A DNA stretch of 64,000 bases, from contig NC_063437.1 in the NCBI RefSeq assembly GCF_020379485.1, positions 21,043,726 through 21,107,725 on the forward strand, in the 5' to 3' direction. Position numbers and translations under genes: made by a program. The notes beneath the pieces were generated by a model that saw only the letters and a list, made by a program, of their open reading frames with translations, did no database searches and was not told the origin of the DNA. Position 1 is the stretch's first letter; every line of letters begins with the position of its first letter. Source of the stretch: Brassica napus. Lineage: Eukaryota; Streptophyta; Magnoliopsida; Brassicales; Brassicaceae. Shown here one piece after another: positions 26,162-37,632 of this stretch.

Positions 26162-27027
26162 ATAAATAGCTGGGACGTTTTAAACTTTTAATAGACGGTA
26201 AACGTTCAAACAATTGGGTTGTCTTCTTTAGATCCTTACATATTTGTTACTGACGTTAGATGAGAACTAGAAGATCGTGACCACAACACAATGTTAGTAT
26301 CCCAAGGGTGAAGGGCCAGATAAAGATGACTTTACACAGGTTCAAGAATCCATTTGTTCAAAATGAGTCTGATGATCATGTTTGGTTGAACAAGCTTGGA
26401 TAAAAGAAAGAGACAACTTCAAACCTGGCTTTTGTAGGTACAGAAACGTTCGTTCCTACTTAGCTGCTTCAAATAAATATGATATAACCAAAATAATTTC
26501 CCAAAAGGTAAAACGCAAAAACGCCACCCAAAAGTCACAAGCTGACCTGTCTACCCGTTTGATTCCGGTTAAATGCAAGATCCCTTGCCCCGGTTTAGTT
26601 TGGTTTGCCTTCTCAACGTTTCCTAAGGTCAAAATAGGAATTTTAAATATAATCCAAATGGCATTTTCTCGCCGTTTATATGAAAAGATCATTTTGCGCA
26701 TCACAAGTGTGTCCTCAACAATCTCCTTCTTCTCGATTCGCCGTCACGCTCCTCCCGAATCTCTGGTATGTTCTTCGCTCATTCCTAGCGATTCTTACTC
26801 TTCCGTGATTCTAGGAGAACAACTAGTCCTTGATTTTTTCATCTGGAATCTCAGAATTGGCTTCGATGATCGAATCTCTGAATTTTAGATTAAGGCGATA
26901 AACTTATTCGGTTGTTTATAGATTCCTGATTCGGTTAGTGTTGTTGATTGCTTGAGCTCACACGGATCGAGGTTGTTTTCGAAATTAAATATTTGGATAC
27001 TGTTACAGGTTTTGAGTATTGGAGAGA
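26162..27027 (+). promoter_or_regulatory. Citrate synthase promoter and 5' UTR with a leader intron
   Basis: Upstream region of the citrate synthase gene. The leader appears spliced. A pyrimidine-rich first exon ends at about 26765 (TCTCTG before GTATGT), and an acceptor TTACAG ends at 27008, so a roughly 243-base intron lies in the 5' UTR. A 168-codon open stretch across this region is accidental. Confidence 0.6.
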
Positions 27028-30000
27028 ATGGTGTTTTTCCGCAGCGTAACGGCCTTAGCTAGGCTGAGGTCTCGCGTTGTGAGTTTCTTTACATCACACT
27101 GAGATTTTGAGGTTTGTTTTTCGTTTGGTTTGATCATGCTAACCAACTGGTGATTGGATCTATATGTGATTAGGGGCAACAATCTTCGCTCAGCAATTCC
27201 GTTAGATGGATTCAGATGCAGAGCTCTACCGATATGGTAGTTATTTTGATTGCAATGTGATCTTCTAGTGTATACATTTTTTTTTGTCTCAAACTTACAT
27301 AAAAAAAAACCAGGACTTGTAGTCTGGTGGTAATTAACTTGAACCCAATACGGTGAAGCCACCAGGTTCGAGTCCCGGCCACCACTGGGAAATTAACATT
27401 TTGGCATCGCGACCGACACGTGGTAACACTGATTAGTCTGGACCGCTTCTGTGGAGCCAGAATACGCCTGTATAATTAAAAAAAAACAACTAAGATCGAA
27501 AATGCTTAGTAATAATGATTATGTGTTCTTGTTTTTACTGAGATTATTTTTTCGGCATGCTGCTTGTGGAGTCTTTGCTCATTTTTGTTTTAAATGATGT
27601 CAATGCAGGACCTCAAGTCCCAGCTGCAAGAGTTGATTCCGGAACAACAGGTTTAGCTTTTTACCCCGTTTACATGAAATGGATTTTTGTTATGCTGACA
27701 CATTTTTTACACTTAATTTTGTATAATATGGATTTATGCTACCTCTTTTGATTTTCTAGCTTCCTCTTTCCTCATAGAAATTTTTTCCAATTTCAGGACC
27801 GTTTGAAGAAACTGAAGTCAGAACATGGGAAGGTCCAACTGGGAAACATCACTGTTGATATGGTAAAATAACATGATGAATTACGTGGTTGTTTGTTTTT
27901 TTTTTCCATAGAAGTTACCCCTTGAATGAGTCATTTCAATTTCCTTCTAAATGAAGGTAATTGGTGGGATGAGAGGGATGACTGGATTGCTCTGGGAAAC
28001 CTCATTGCTTGACCCGGAAGAGGTACTGATAACGTTTTGTATATCTTTACAATTGTTTGGTTAGATCCTAGTATAGAATACATCAAGTTCTCTTCCTTCC
28101 CTTTCAAAGGCTCTTGTTACAATTATTTTATCATTATTTTAGGGAATACGCTTTAGGGGCTTGTCAATTCCTGAGTGCCAGAAAGTATTGCCTGCTGCTC
28201 AGTCTGGAGGAGAGCCGTTACCCGAGGGTCTTTTGTGGCTTCTTTTAACTGGAAAGGTGCGCCTTTTTGTACATTTTTATAAGTTGGTTAGGGACATGTA
28301 CACACGATTAGTTTGCCTCAATATAATATCCTTCTTTACCCATTTTTCGCATAGGTACCTAGTAAAGAGCAAGTTAAAGCACTATCACAAGACTTGGCAA
28401 ACCGTGCTGCTGTGCCAGGTTTGCAAAAAAAAAAGACAAGTCTGTTTATTTTTTGTGTGGTTTTCGTGTTACACTTCTACTCATTTCCTGATCTCTGTTC
28501 AATTTTTATGCAGATTATGTGTACAATGCCATCGATGCCCTGCCTTCTACGGCTCATCCAATGACTCAATTTGCTAGCGGTGTTATGGCTCTCCAGGTGT
28601 GGATCTCCAAACTCCAATTGTTGTTTGCTTGTTCTTGTTGTAATGTGTTAGAGCTTACTGTTTTTTCTTTTTTTTTTTTGCTAATGATAACTTTCCTTAC
28701 CTGATATCCAGGTGCAAAGTGAGTTCCAAAAGGCATATGAGAATGGAATTCACAAGTCAAAGTACGTTTTAGAGTTTCTGGTGTAGTTCTTGACATCATT
28801 TAAATTCAACATGCATCATCACAAAGATCTTTCCGTCCAGGTTCTGGGAGCCAACATACGAGGATTGCCTCAACCTGATTGCTCGTGTTCCTGTAGTAGC
28901 TGCATATGTTTATCGGAGGTTAGCGAAGACTTGTCCTTTTTGTTCTCTCTTTTCATGTATCTTTCAGCGTCTGGATTTTGGGACTGATTGTGTACCCTTT
29001 ATAGAAAAGAATTGTCATCAGCTGTTTTTGCTTCGTATTTACCTCTGTTCTAAATCATTGCAGGATGTATAAGAATGGCGATTCCGTTCCCTCAGATAAA
29101 TCTTTGGATTATGGTGCAAATTTTTCCCACATGTTGGGATTTGATGATGATAAAATGAAAGAGCTCATGAGGCTTTACATCACTATCCACAGGTCTGTTC
29201 TAATTTCTTCGTCCAATTATGTCTTTTAACTTGATTTTCTTATCATTTTTGATGTTATTTTTCAAAGACTTACAATTATTAGCATGATAATTTCTATTTT
29301 CTTCTTGTTTCTGGTTTTAGTGATCATGAAGGTGGAAACGTTAGTGCTCACACTGGTCACCTGGTGCGTATGCTCATAGTTTATCAATGTCGAATGTTCC
29401 ACATGCAGTTCTAGAATTGAGATCTTTTGCTTAGGATTGACATTTCTGATGGTTCGTTTCTGTATTTAGGTCGGTAGTGCACTTTCAGATCCGTATCTCT
29501 CATTTGCAGCTGCATTAAACGGTTTGGCTGGACCACTCCATGGTTTGGCTAATCAGGTATCTCTTTGTCTATATCCTCAACAAATATTGTACTGTTCAAT
29601 CTATGGTAGAGATTCATGAGTTGCCTCTTGTATATTATATAGGAAGTTTGTGATAGTTTTATGGTACGATTATAAGGTAGAAGAACAGAATCTTGATGTT
29701 TTTCTTTTGTCTTGTTGCAACAGGAAGTTTTGCTTTGGATCAAATCAGTTGTTGAGGAATGTGGAGAAAACATATCGAAAGACCAGTTGAAAGAATATGT
29801 CTGGAAAACATTAAACAGTGGCAAGGTAAAAACATAACATTCATCTACTTTGTCACTGCCAGGCTAATACTGAATTGCTGATTAAATCTACTCCAAAAGG
29901 ACATGAGAAATTGAGTGAATGTCTTGTCTTAGTAGTTGTATGTCATTCTTATAGCTGATGCCAATTATAGTGTCAGAAAAGTGTGGGATCCAGTTTTAAC

Positions 30001-30931
30001 TAATTTGAGTTTTTCTTATCTGAGTTAAATAATGTATATGTTTATGTTACAAGGATTTCTTACTGTTTACCAAATAATTAGTTGACAAAGCTTGATTGGT
30101 TTACAGGTTGTTCCCGGATATGGACATGGTGTTCTTCGCAAAACCGATCCAAGATATGTATGCCAAAGAGAATTTGCCTTGAAGCATTTACCTGATGACC
30201 CTCTTTTCCAGCTGGTACTTTTATTTTCTTCTTTTTTTCTTTTGCGCTCTTACATAATTATATAACTCTGCAGTGGCTAACAAGACCTTCGTTTCTATAG
30301 GTCTCAAAGCTATATGAAGTTGTGCCTCCTGTTCTCACCGAACTCGGAAAGGTAATATGTCTAATATTTTCTCGTTACCAAGGGGATCATCAATTCATGT
30401 AATGGATATTTCACATAAAGTATGAAACATAAATCACCAATAATTCAATCATTGAATTATTGGTGATTTATGTTTCAATGGATACGTCTCATACTGAATC
30501 ATGTGATGGCTTTTGCTTGTTACAGGTGAAGAACCCATGGCCAAATGTTGATGCTCACAGTGGAGTGTTACTCAACCACTATGGTCTAACCGAAGCAAGG
30601 TAAGAATTAGACTTCCCGCGTAACTTATCGTTGAGCCTGTTACGTTGAATAAAACATTGTGCGTTTTTATAGGTACTACACCGTGCTCTTCGGTGTCTCA
30701 AGGAGTCTTGGAATATGCTCTCAGGTAATATACATATATATACAGATTACACATTTGTTACTCCAAACCAATGTAAAATAGAACTCTGATAATTAGCTAA
30801 TTATGTTATTTGTGGTTTGGCTACAGCTAATATGGGACAGAGCTCTTGGTCTGGCACTAGAGAGGCCAAAGAGTGTTACAATGGACTGGCTTGACGCCTT
30901 CTGTAAGAAAGCAAAAGCTTCATCTGCTTGA
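27028..30931 (+). CDS. CSY4: Mitochondrial citrate synthase, 19 coding exons
   Basis: Condenses acetyl-CoA and oxaloacetate to citrate, the entry step of the mitochondrial TCA cycle. Exons are 27028-27078, 27174-27236, 27609-27650, 27797-27862, 27957-28022, 28143-28256, 28355-28418, 28514-28596, 28712-28761, 28841-28918, 29064-29192, 29321-29363, 29470-29556, 29724-29825, 30107-30214, 30301-30351, 30526-30599, 30673-30724 and 30827-30931. Together they give 475 residues. The N terminus [17 protein letters not shown] is an Arg-rich amphipathic mitochondrial targeting peptide. The catalytic residues of the family are present: His307 in [10 protein letters not shown], His353 in [13 protein letters not shown] and Asp408 in NVDAHSG. 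The citrate-binding [14 protein letters not shown] block is also present. Matches Arabidopsis At2g44350 in sequence and position. Intron 2 carries a SINE and intron 16 a perfect hairpin; neither alters the coding frame. Confidence 0.97.
27312..27488 (+). mobile_element. tRNA-derived SINE in citrate synthase intron 2
   Basis: A pol III A-box-like TAGTCTGGTGG lies near 27320 and a canonical B box GGTTCGAGTCC at about 27365. An unrelated body follows, with CACGTGG near 27418, and the element ends in an A-rich tail at 27477-27487. Length is about 177 bp. AAAAAAAAAC occurs on both sides, but overlap with the tail makes the target duplication uncertain. Same orientation as the host gene. Confidence 0.75.
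30423..30477. repeat. Perfect 27-bp inverted repeat with 1-base loop in intron 16
   Basis: Arms 30423-30449 and 30451-30477 are exact complements around a single C at 30450 (TGAAACATAAATCACC.. / ..GGTGATTTATGTTTCA). It lies within intron 16 of citrate synthase (30352-30525). No target duplication or terminal motif of a known MITE is evident. Confidence 0.9.
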
Positions 30932-31325
30932 AACCACCACTCACTCTCTTGGTGCTCCATTGTCTTCCACACTGAATAGCCTTTCTATTGACAGAAGAAA
31001 GATACATTGTTTGTTCATGTAGAAATTGTTCATCCCGAGATTTTATTTTCTTACCCCTGAGAAAAACACTTGCAGTGTGCAAATTTGCATTCCGGAAAAC
31101 TCACGATAATAAATAAACATTTGTTGTATTCAATCTGCATAATCCACAATCATCAAATGTCAATAATGCATTACAACTTTTTTTATTCGATGTATGTATT
31201 CAATCTGAATAAACCTCTATCATCAAATATCTGAGAGATGACACATTGAACTGAAAAAAGTAAAGGCCAAAAAAGACAGAACAACACTGAGTTTTAACAA
31301 TAACAAACATGCTCTGCAAGAAAGA

Positions 31326-31864
31326 TTACGAGCTGCTCTTCTTGTCCTTATCGGTAGTAATATCCTCAACATCATCGATGGAAGCAGTGAAGTTGAGTCT
31401 CTCTTCGGAGTTGGCAGTGATCACAGGCAACCAAACATCAGCAGTACCGCTAAGAAGAGACTGAACTTGCGGATCAGAAGCAAGAGCCGACGAGATCATC
31501 TCATCAACATCGTCAATCTTGGCTGATAACTTATCCAACTCATTAGCAATCTCCACCTCAGTGAGAGGCTGAGACGACTTTGATGGCACTTTGGTGACTT
31601 CTAAGCCCAGAGCTTCGATCTTTGAACGCAATTCCACTTCCTCTGTGTTCGTCAACGATTCAACCTGTTAATACGACGAAGAAAACCAAATCTAAACCAA
31701 CACAATCGAAAATCAAAAGATATTCAATCTAAGACGATTTCGATTTTGAGATCGTGGTCCCTCCCTAGAGTTTGATCAGATTATAATGAATTTGGGATCG
31801 GAACCTGTTGGAGAAGACCTGAAAGAAGCTGGAAGAGCTGCTCGTCTGGTTTTCCATCTGCCAT
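31326..31864 (-). CDS. Small conserved plant protein, two exons (At2g44360-like)
   Basis: Exons are 31864-31805 and 31664-31326, phase 0, giving 132 residues starting MADGKPDEQLFQLLSGLLQQ. The protein is acidic and mostly helical in appearance. It has heptad-like stretches (ELRSKIEALGLEV, ANELDKLSAKIDDVDEMI) and a Lys/Ser-rich tail. I recognise no catalytic motif. By position it corresponds to At2g44360, which I recall being labelled after ecotropic viral integration site protein; that label carries no functional information. It is convergent with citrate synthase, with about 395 bases between stop codons. A long CT/GA microsatellite lies in its leader. Confidence 0.85.
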
Positions 31865-31878
31865 AGATAGATAGATCA

Positions 31879-31881
<3 letters not shown>

Positions 31882-31926
<45 letters not shown>
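31882..31926. repeat. (CT)n microsatellite in 5' UTR
   Basis: An uninterrupted run of about 22 CT units, 18 to 62 bases upstream of the minus-strand start codon at 31864. On the coding strand it is (GA)n, a common plant leader or promoter element of the GAGA type. Confidence 0.9.
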
Positions 31927-31928
<2 letters not shown>

Positions 31929-32046
31929 GTTTTTATCTTTATAATCGAATTACCGAGAGACTCTGATTCATTCGGAAGCTTTACACAAACGTTAAAACAG
32001 ACGGACGGATCACGGAACGGGGCAGGCGTGAACCCGCGCGATTACG

Positions 32047-34345
32047 GAGTGATTTACACTATAAGACAGTTTATGAGTTTTTATTACACTTTAAGACAGT
32101 TATTGCTACTAAGGTAGTTTTTCCTAACTACAAGCTAACTAAACTTATTCTTATAACAAAATGGGTCCCACAGATTTGGTCTTATTTTCTTTTTCTCTTT
32201 AATGGCAACGAAACTTGAAGAAAGATACGAAAACAATGGTTTTAATGGCAAAAGTGGACGAAGAAACTGAGGATAAAAACGTTTTGTTGCATTTCTTTTT
32301 ATTTAATCCATCATCTTCTTCGGCAACAAAGTGTAACGTTTGAACTTCTCCGACCACCGTCTACGTCTTCCTCACTAGCCGCTAAATTAGGGCCAGATCT
32401 GTACTACGAACACCAAACGGCCACATCCTCTGTCATTGCTCCAGCTCTCATGTGTGAAGTGGCTGTAAATCAAAAACGACCACATCCTCTGTTATTGCTC
32501 GAGTAACGGCAAGCTCCTACAGCGAATCACCACTATGCTGCCTCATTTAGTCATCGAAGAATCACCTCCACCATGCTCAGATCTCCGGTCGTGTCTGTCT
32601 GGAATCCTTGTGGGTCTTCCTCTCCGTCACAGAATGAAAGCTTCAGAACAACAATGGTCAAGTTTATAGTTTTTGCACGTTTGGTCCTTCAAGATTTTTT
32701 TTTTCATTTTTGACTTTAGACTTTCAAATTTGCAGAAATGACATTTGATTTTATCCCAAATTTATTAATGTGCATTTTAACCTTTGTTATATGCAAATAA
32801 GCACACCAATGTTTTTCCATGGGGTATTATTCATTTATTGTGTACGCAGTTGTAACGATATATGTATGTAATCATATGTATATGTCATTATGTACACAAC
32901 ATTTCACTATCCACATGGTGATCGTTCATATGTACACCATGTAACTTGTGCAATGATTCACATGTACACACTGTACAAAATGTTTATTTTAGCTAAATTG
33001 CAAAATATTCTCTCCATTTCCGAAAGAAGTATTTTCTAAAATATTTACGCATATTAACGCAAAAGACAAGTAATCACTAATCACTTGTAAAAATAGCACA
33101 AACATATTACTAAGGTTTTACAAAATGCACAAAAAAATGAAACTATAACTTTTGAAGCCATTTGATGTGTACACTATACCACGTACACATTTTCTATTAT
33201 CCACATGTACATTGATTCACATGTATGCAATGTTTTTTATTATCCATGTGTACATTGATTCACATGTACGCAAATTAACTTATACAACAATACATTGATT
33301 CATAGACCTCTCATGTAATGATGCAGCATGTATATTTTCAGGCAAAAGACAAGTAATCACCTGTAAAAATATCACAAACATATTACTAAGGTTTTACAAA
33401 ATGCACAAAAGAAATGAAACTATAACTTTTGAAGCCATTTAATGTGTACACTAAACCACGTACACAATTTTTTTATTATCCACATGTACATTGATTCACA
33501 TTCACATATAAATTATGGGACCAAATCCAAAGGATTTATTTTCCAATCAGGAACATCTGAGGCATAAACAAAATGAAACAAAACGGCATGTACCAATGTT
33601 GCAAAATCAGAATATTTGCTTGGTCTGGATTGCACAATTAAAAGTTTCAGGAAATATTCGTGAACATAATAGAATTTTGAGCCAAATTTGAGAATAAACA
33701 AGATTTGGAGGATCACATGTGAAAATAATCAAAATTTGACCATTGTTGCTTCAATGAAGCTTTCTCTTCGATCTGCGACTAAAGTGACAATGATTCCAAC
33801 GTCCACAACTCTGGTCCCGAGCATGACGACCACGGCGAGGAGGAGACGATTTGAACTTGACGTGGATAGCGGTAGAGCTAAGTCGGAATGAAGCTTAGGG
33901 TTTGAGGTCGCCGACAATGGAGTTTCCGTTAGAGAAGAAACGACAATTGTTCGTTGGAGAAGAAACCAAAAGGTTTTTTACCACTCCAAAAATGATCTTG
34001 ATTCTCTTTTTGTTCTATTTTCATGAACGATTGTTCATCATAAAAGAAATTCTTGTTTGAAATCATGAGAGGAATTGTCTATATTTTGTTACTAAAGATC
34101 AGTTCTTTTCATTGTAATAACTCGTTCTGCAAATTCAATGTCTTTTTGATCTGTAAAAAAAAAATTTGAGCAAAGAGAAAACAAGGAAAAGAAGAAGAAG
34201 TGGGACCTAGTAGTTACAGCTTATTTTGGTTTCAACTAGCAAACGTAACGAAAAAGAAAGAAAGTTAGAAAAAAGTGTTCTGGTAGTTGAAAGTGACTTA
34301 TTGTGTTATAAAAAACTTAAAACTGTCTCTCAGTGTAATTCTTTC
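32047..34345. mobile_element. Mutator-like element with long degenerate TIRs, 2.3 kb
   Basis: The left end GAGTGATTTACACT and the complement of the right end GAAAGAATTACACT match at 11 of 14 bases. Similarity extends about 180 bases inward, for example GACAGTTT near each end, then AGGTCCCAC and GGGTCCCAC. ATTACG flanks both ends (32041-32046 and 34346-34351). No transposase motif is seen. The interior has short non-transposon-looking stretches (32310-32660 and 33740-33990), possibly captured sequence, and a 283-bp direct duplication. Non-autonomous. Confidence 0.7.
33059..33505. repeat. Direct duplication, 283-bp period, inside the Mutator-like element
   Basis: The block starting GCAAAAGACAAGTAATCAC at 33059 recurs at 33342. 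Matching text continues through AACATATTACTAAGG, GAAACTATAACTTTTGAAGC and CCACATGTACATTGATTCAC. The second copy ends near 33505. Copies differ by small indels and substitutions. ACATGTACATTGATTCACAT-type words recur further within each copy. Confidence 0.8.
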
Positions 34346-34351
34346 ATTACG

Positions 34352-34877
34352 TTAGATCGCTGACGTGGGTTTTGACTCGGTGGTTTTTTTCTTCTCGTAT
34401 TTATGATGTCATTTAATAAACTGTATAAAAGACAAATTAGAGGATTTTTTATTTGTTTGAAAATGAGACAAAACCTTTTTTCTTATAATTGGTTTTAGAT
34501 TATACAGAGGGAATGTAGTTAGTTTGTGAAGGTCAATGCCATCTAATCAACCCCTTGGAATATCCTATTTACTTGCATATTATAATATTAAGTTTTGACT
34601 AATTACTTTTCTTCAAACATTTTCATTTTATAAAAAAATTTAGATGGTGACCTATAATGATTAGAATAAATAAAACCAAACGGCTTTAGTTAAAGATCTT
34701 TTTATTTCAGATTATTAATAATTATTCAAAAGAAAATAACATGAAATTAGCAAATAAAACAAATCAATGAAAAACAAGAACCAAAACACAAGAAAAACAA
34801 CAATCATATAGTTTCAGAGCTCCAAGAATCCAAGAAAGCTCGAGAGAAACATAAACGTTTTCAACTTTATCATATTT
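34352..34877. other. Spacer and DC1 gene 3' region
   Basis: AT-rich. Probably contains the 3' UTR of the first DC1 gene (minus strand). No other feature seen. Confidence 0.4.
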
Positions 34878-35612
34878 TTATATCAACTTGAGACAAGCTT
34901 TTCTCGCTTTCTTCGCAATCTTAGCTCTCTGCATCTCCATATGCAACTCAATCTGCATCCTATCCATCTCCCTTTGAGCTTCAAGCATTGCAGCTAACTC
35001 CGAAGCAGCCGAGCCTCTTCCTCCTCCTTTATTACCACTTGTACTCGCCTTTCCTCCTCCTCTCTTTGGCTCCACCACTTCTTCTACTTCACAAGAATGT
35101 AAATGCGTGCCGTAGTCACATTCCTTGCAGTAATAAGACCATAGATGATCCGGAACCGTCTCTTGACATACGTCACACTTGACGATCAAACCGTTCGTGT
35201 AAGGAGAACAGTAAAGCAACGTTAGCGGATGCTCATGTCCTTCACGCTCCACGGACTCAGGCATAGATATGCACCCGACATGTAAATCAAACTGGCAGAT
35301 AGAGCAGTTGTAAACGAACCCTGATCCATACTCACTGCACGCGCTGCACTCGTAAGTTGAGGACTCGTACGGTGGCGAATAAAGCAGGGTCAGAGGGTGA
35401 TCAGGGTGAGACTTGTGGCGTGTCTCACGTGGAAGATCGACACATGACTTGTGCAAGAAGTAATCACATTCTGACTTTGTGCATTTGAAAGCTGCACCTA
35501 TTAGGTCTAGGTCGCAGCCGGAGCAGATGGTCTCTTCTTCAGCTAGGGCTTTGTGACCGCGCAATGGATGGTTGTGGCTAGGGTGCCTCACCGATGGTTT
35601 TCTTGAAGCCAT
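34878..35612 (-). CDS. DC1 (C1-like zinc finger) protein 1
   Basis: Intronless, 244 residues. Cys/His-rich C1-like (DC1, PF03107) modules lie at about residues 14-62, 70-117 and 128-175. Each begins with a HPL motif and carries paired CxxC and HxxC zinc ligands ([17 protein letters not shown]). The C-terminal 50 residues are charged and coiled-coil-like with a Gly/Ser-rich linker. Plant DC1 proteins are implicated in stress, cell-death and hormone responses; the function of this one is unknown. It is the first of a three-gene minus-strand tandem array that matches the At2g44370/At2g44380 group. Paralogue pairing is unresolved. Confidence 0.92.
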   Translation of the reverse strand: MASRKPSVRHPSHNHPLRGHKALAEEETICSGCDLDLIGAAFKCTKSECDYFLHKSCVDLPRETRHKSHPDHPLTLLYSPPYESSTYECSACSEYGSGFVYNCSICQFDLHVGCISMPESVEREGHEHPLTLLYCSPYTNGLIVKCDVCQETVPDHLWSYYCKECDYGTHLHSCEVEEVVEPKRGGGKASTSGNKGGGRGSAASELAAMLEAQREMDRMQIELHMEMQRAKIAKKARKACLKLI

Positions 35613-35676
35613 TGTAGGTAAAATGATTTTATTTTGTTTGTTTTTGTGATTCTTATTAAGCTAAGGGGTTTCAAAG

Positions 35677-35687
35677 CATTTATAGTG
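35677..35687 (-). promoter_or_regulatory. TATA box of DC1 gene 1
   Basis: CTATAAATG on the minus strand, about 70 bases upstream of the start codon at 35612. The position is close to that in the next gene of the array. Confidence 0.55.
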
Positions 35688-35875
35688 AAGATAGTAAGAT
35701 GACTTGTGATTGTGAGTCTTCTTCAGGATGGGAGTAGTGATGCGTTTTGGTTTGACTATTAACCAAGTTGTAGCATATATATTAACTATATTGGGAAAAA
35801 ATGTCACTACGCGCTAATATGATTTATATACGATTTCTATATATGTATATAAGATTAGTTCTCACTGGGAATTCA

Positions 35876-35933
35876 AAGTCAAGAGGTGGAACTATTCTCT
35901 TTGAACCCATCCATCACGGGATTATTAGTTTTA
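35876..35933 (-). promoter_or_regulatory. Duplicated upstream block, DC1 gene 1
   Basis: AAAGTCAAGAGGTGGAACTA and following sequence (CCATCCATCACGGGATTA..) recur upstream of the next DC1 gene at 37576-37632. The block lies about 265 bases before the start codon. On the coding strand it contains a TTGAC core (W-box type). It stands out against AT-rich, otherwise diverged flanks. Confidence 0.6.
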
Positions 35934-36630
35934 TTGTTCTTTTATAATTTGATTAAATAGCCATTTGTAGTTAAAGATTCTGAAATATTGATTTATCAAG
36001 CGGCAGATGTAGACAATATGTGAGTTGACATAGTTAATTAGATATGTGAGGTCAATTAACTACGCTGAGGTTAATTAGCGACTCATTGATTGTGTATACT
36101 GTATAGTTCCAACAGTTGATTTTTTTTTGAGAAAGCAGTTGAATTTTTTTACTTACTTTCGTGCTTAACAAATTTGATAAGTTTAGGGAAGAAATGTTTT
36201 CAAAGGTGTTCAGATTCATATGATGTTGGTGGGTGTTAGTCTTTGTACTTGCAAGTAGATAGAATTTACCAACTGACCAAACAAAAATCCAAAAACAAAA
36301 ATATAACATCATATAATATTTAATAGAGCAAGTAATCATTTGAAGATTGTGCAAACGTTTCTAGTATCCATATTCTGGATTGTTTACATTGTATAAACAT
36401 AAAATTACGAACTATAATGATCAAAGATATTTGATTGGCAAATATATAATCATACAGCTCACAGTTTTTTTAAATCTTAATAACAAAAAAAAAAAGATAA
36501 AATCTTACAAACAAGCCACATTGAAAGAAAGTCACAAACATACAAAGAAAGAACGAAATCAGAGTTTGATACACTTTTTCTTCCTAACCAAAATTCACAA
36601 AAGAGAGCAATTAAACACTCAATAATCAAT

Positions 36631-37374
36631 TCACCAATAATATTTCCTCCTTGGTTCCCATGAACCGACGTAACTACCTGCTGCATCAATAGCATCTAAC
36701 TGGACCTGCATCATCGCCATCTCCATTTTAGCATCCATTTCCGACTTCACCTCTGATGCCGCCGAGCTTGTTTCTCCTTTTTCTTCTCCTTTCTTTGGAG
36801 CAGTATCTTCATATGTGGCGCATGAACGTACATGTGTCCCATAGTCACATTCTTTGCAATAATACACCCATAGATGCTCTTGCATATCTTCTTCACAAAC
36901 ATCACATATGAACGTCACACCATCCTCGCGACCTTTGCATGGCGTGTTGTAAAGTAGCGTGAGAGGGTGTTCGTGGTCTTCACGCTGCACGGTCACAGGG
37001 ACAAACGCACATCCAACATGAACATCGTACTGGCACTTAGAGCAATGGTATGTGAAACCAGATCCATGCTCACCGCACGCATCGCACGAGAAGATGGACT
37101 GATCGTACGGTGGAGAATGGACCAGAGTCAAAGGGTGATTAGGGTGAGACTTGTGAAGGGTTTCACCTGGAAGGTCGAAACATGACTTGTGCAAGAAGTA
37201 ATTGCACTCTGACTTTGTACACTTGTAAGCTTGCCCAATTAGTTCGAGCTCGCATCCAGAGCAAATGATCTCATCTCCTTCTTGGGATTTGAAGACCCGT
37301 AAAGGATGATCGTGACTAGGGTGTCTCACCGTTGGACGGTTAGTCGGATTAGCCCTAGTTTTTCCTGAACCCAT
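36631..37374 (-). CDS. DC1 (C1-like zinc finger) protein 2
   Basis: Intronless, 247 residues, [10 protein letters not shown] start. Three DC1 modules have the same spacing as gene 1 (for example [30 protein letters not shown] and [17 protein letters not shown]). An acidic, Met-rich C-terminal helix ends [13 protein letters not shown]. It shares the C-terminal R(R/K)xYYW with gene 3, which marks these two as closer paralogues of each other than of gene 1. The upstream region has a TATA box and a duplicated promoter block. Confidence 0.92.
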   Translation of the reverse strand: MGSGKTRANPTNRPTVRHPSHDHPLRVFKSQEGDEIICSGCELELIGQAYKCTKSECNYFLHKSCFDLPGETLHKSHPNHPLTLVHSPPYDQSIFSCDACGEHGSGFTYHCSKCQYDVHVGCAFVPVTVQREDHEHPLTLLYNTPCKGREDGVTFICDVCEEDMQEHLWVYYCKECDYGTHVRSCATYEDTAPKKGEEKGETSSAASEVKSEMDAKMEMAMMQVQLDAIDAAGSYVGSWEPRRKYYW

Positions 37375-37436
37375 ATGTTCTTGATATGTGTCTAAGGTTT
37401 TGGTTGTTTTGTGGCTTGTGGGAGAATCTCTTTGGA

Positions 37437-37450
37437 AGTATTATAAATAC
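37437..37450 (-). promoter_or_regulatory. TATA box of DC1 gene 2
   Basis: TATTTATAATA on the minus strand, about 65-75 bases before the start codon at 37374. Confidence 0.55.
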
Positions 37451-37575
37451 CAAATATTGAAGTGGACTTTGATTTCTATAATTATGAGATTGGTATTCTT
37501 ATTAACCATGTCTTAGTTTATCATTATTATACCATCTGTATATGTTACATAAGAGTAATTCTCATTTGGGTGTCA

Positions 37576-37632
37576 AAAGTCAAGAGGTGGAACTATTCAT
37601 TTAGAACGCATCCATTACAGGACTAGTCATCT
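37576..37632 (-). promoter_or_regulatory. Duplicated upstream block, DC1 gene 2
   Basis: Second copy of the block at 35876-35933 (AAAGTCAAGAGGTGGAACTA, then CATCCATTACAGGACTA). About 200 bases upstream of the start codon. A third copy upstream of DC1 gene 3 is not evident. Confidence 0.6.

Noticed and set aside
26382..26888. 168-codon open frame upstream of citrate synthase
   Set aside because: It spans the promoter, leader exon and leader intron donor of citrate synthase, has no recognisable domain, and its composition is that of non-coding DNA.
27340..27384. Possible tRNA gene at the GGTTCGAGTCC motif
   Set aside because: The B box is present but no cloverleaf or acceptor stem can be folded. 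The A-rich tail and unrelated body identify a SINE.
31882..31926. CT repeat as a possible CRISPR-like or satellite array
   Set aside because: It is a simple dinucleotide microsatellite in a plant 5' UTR with no spacers. No CRISPR is expected or seen in this nuclear DNA.
33688..33917. Overlapping 60-odd codon frames on both strands inside the Mutator-like element
   Set aside because: Short, no domain, and inside a transposon. Kept only as a possible captured fragment in the findings.
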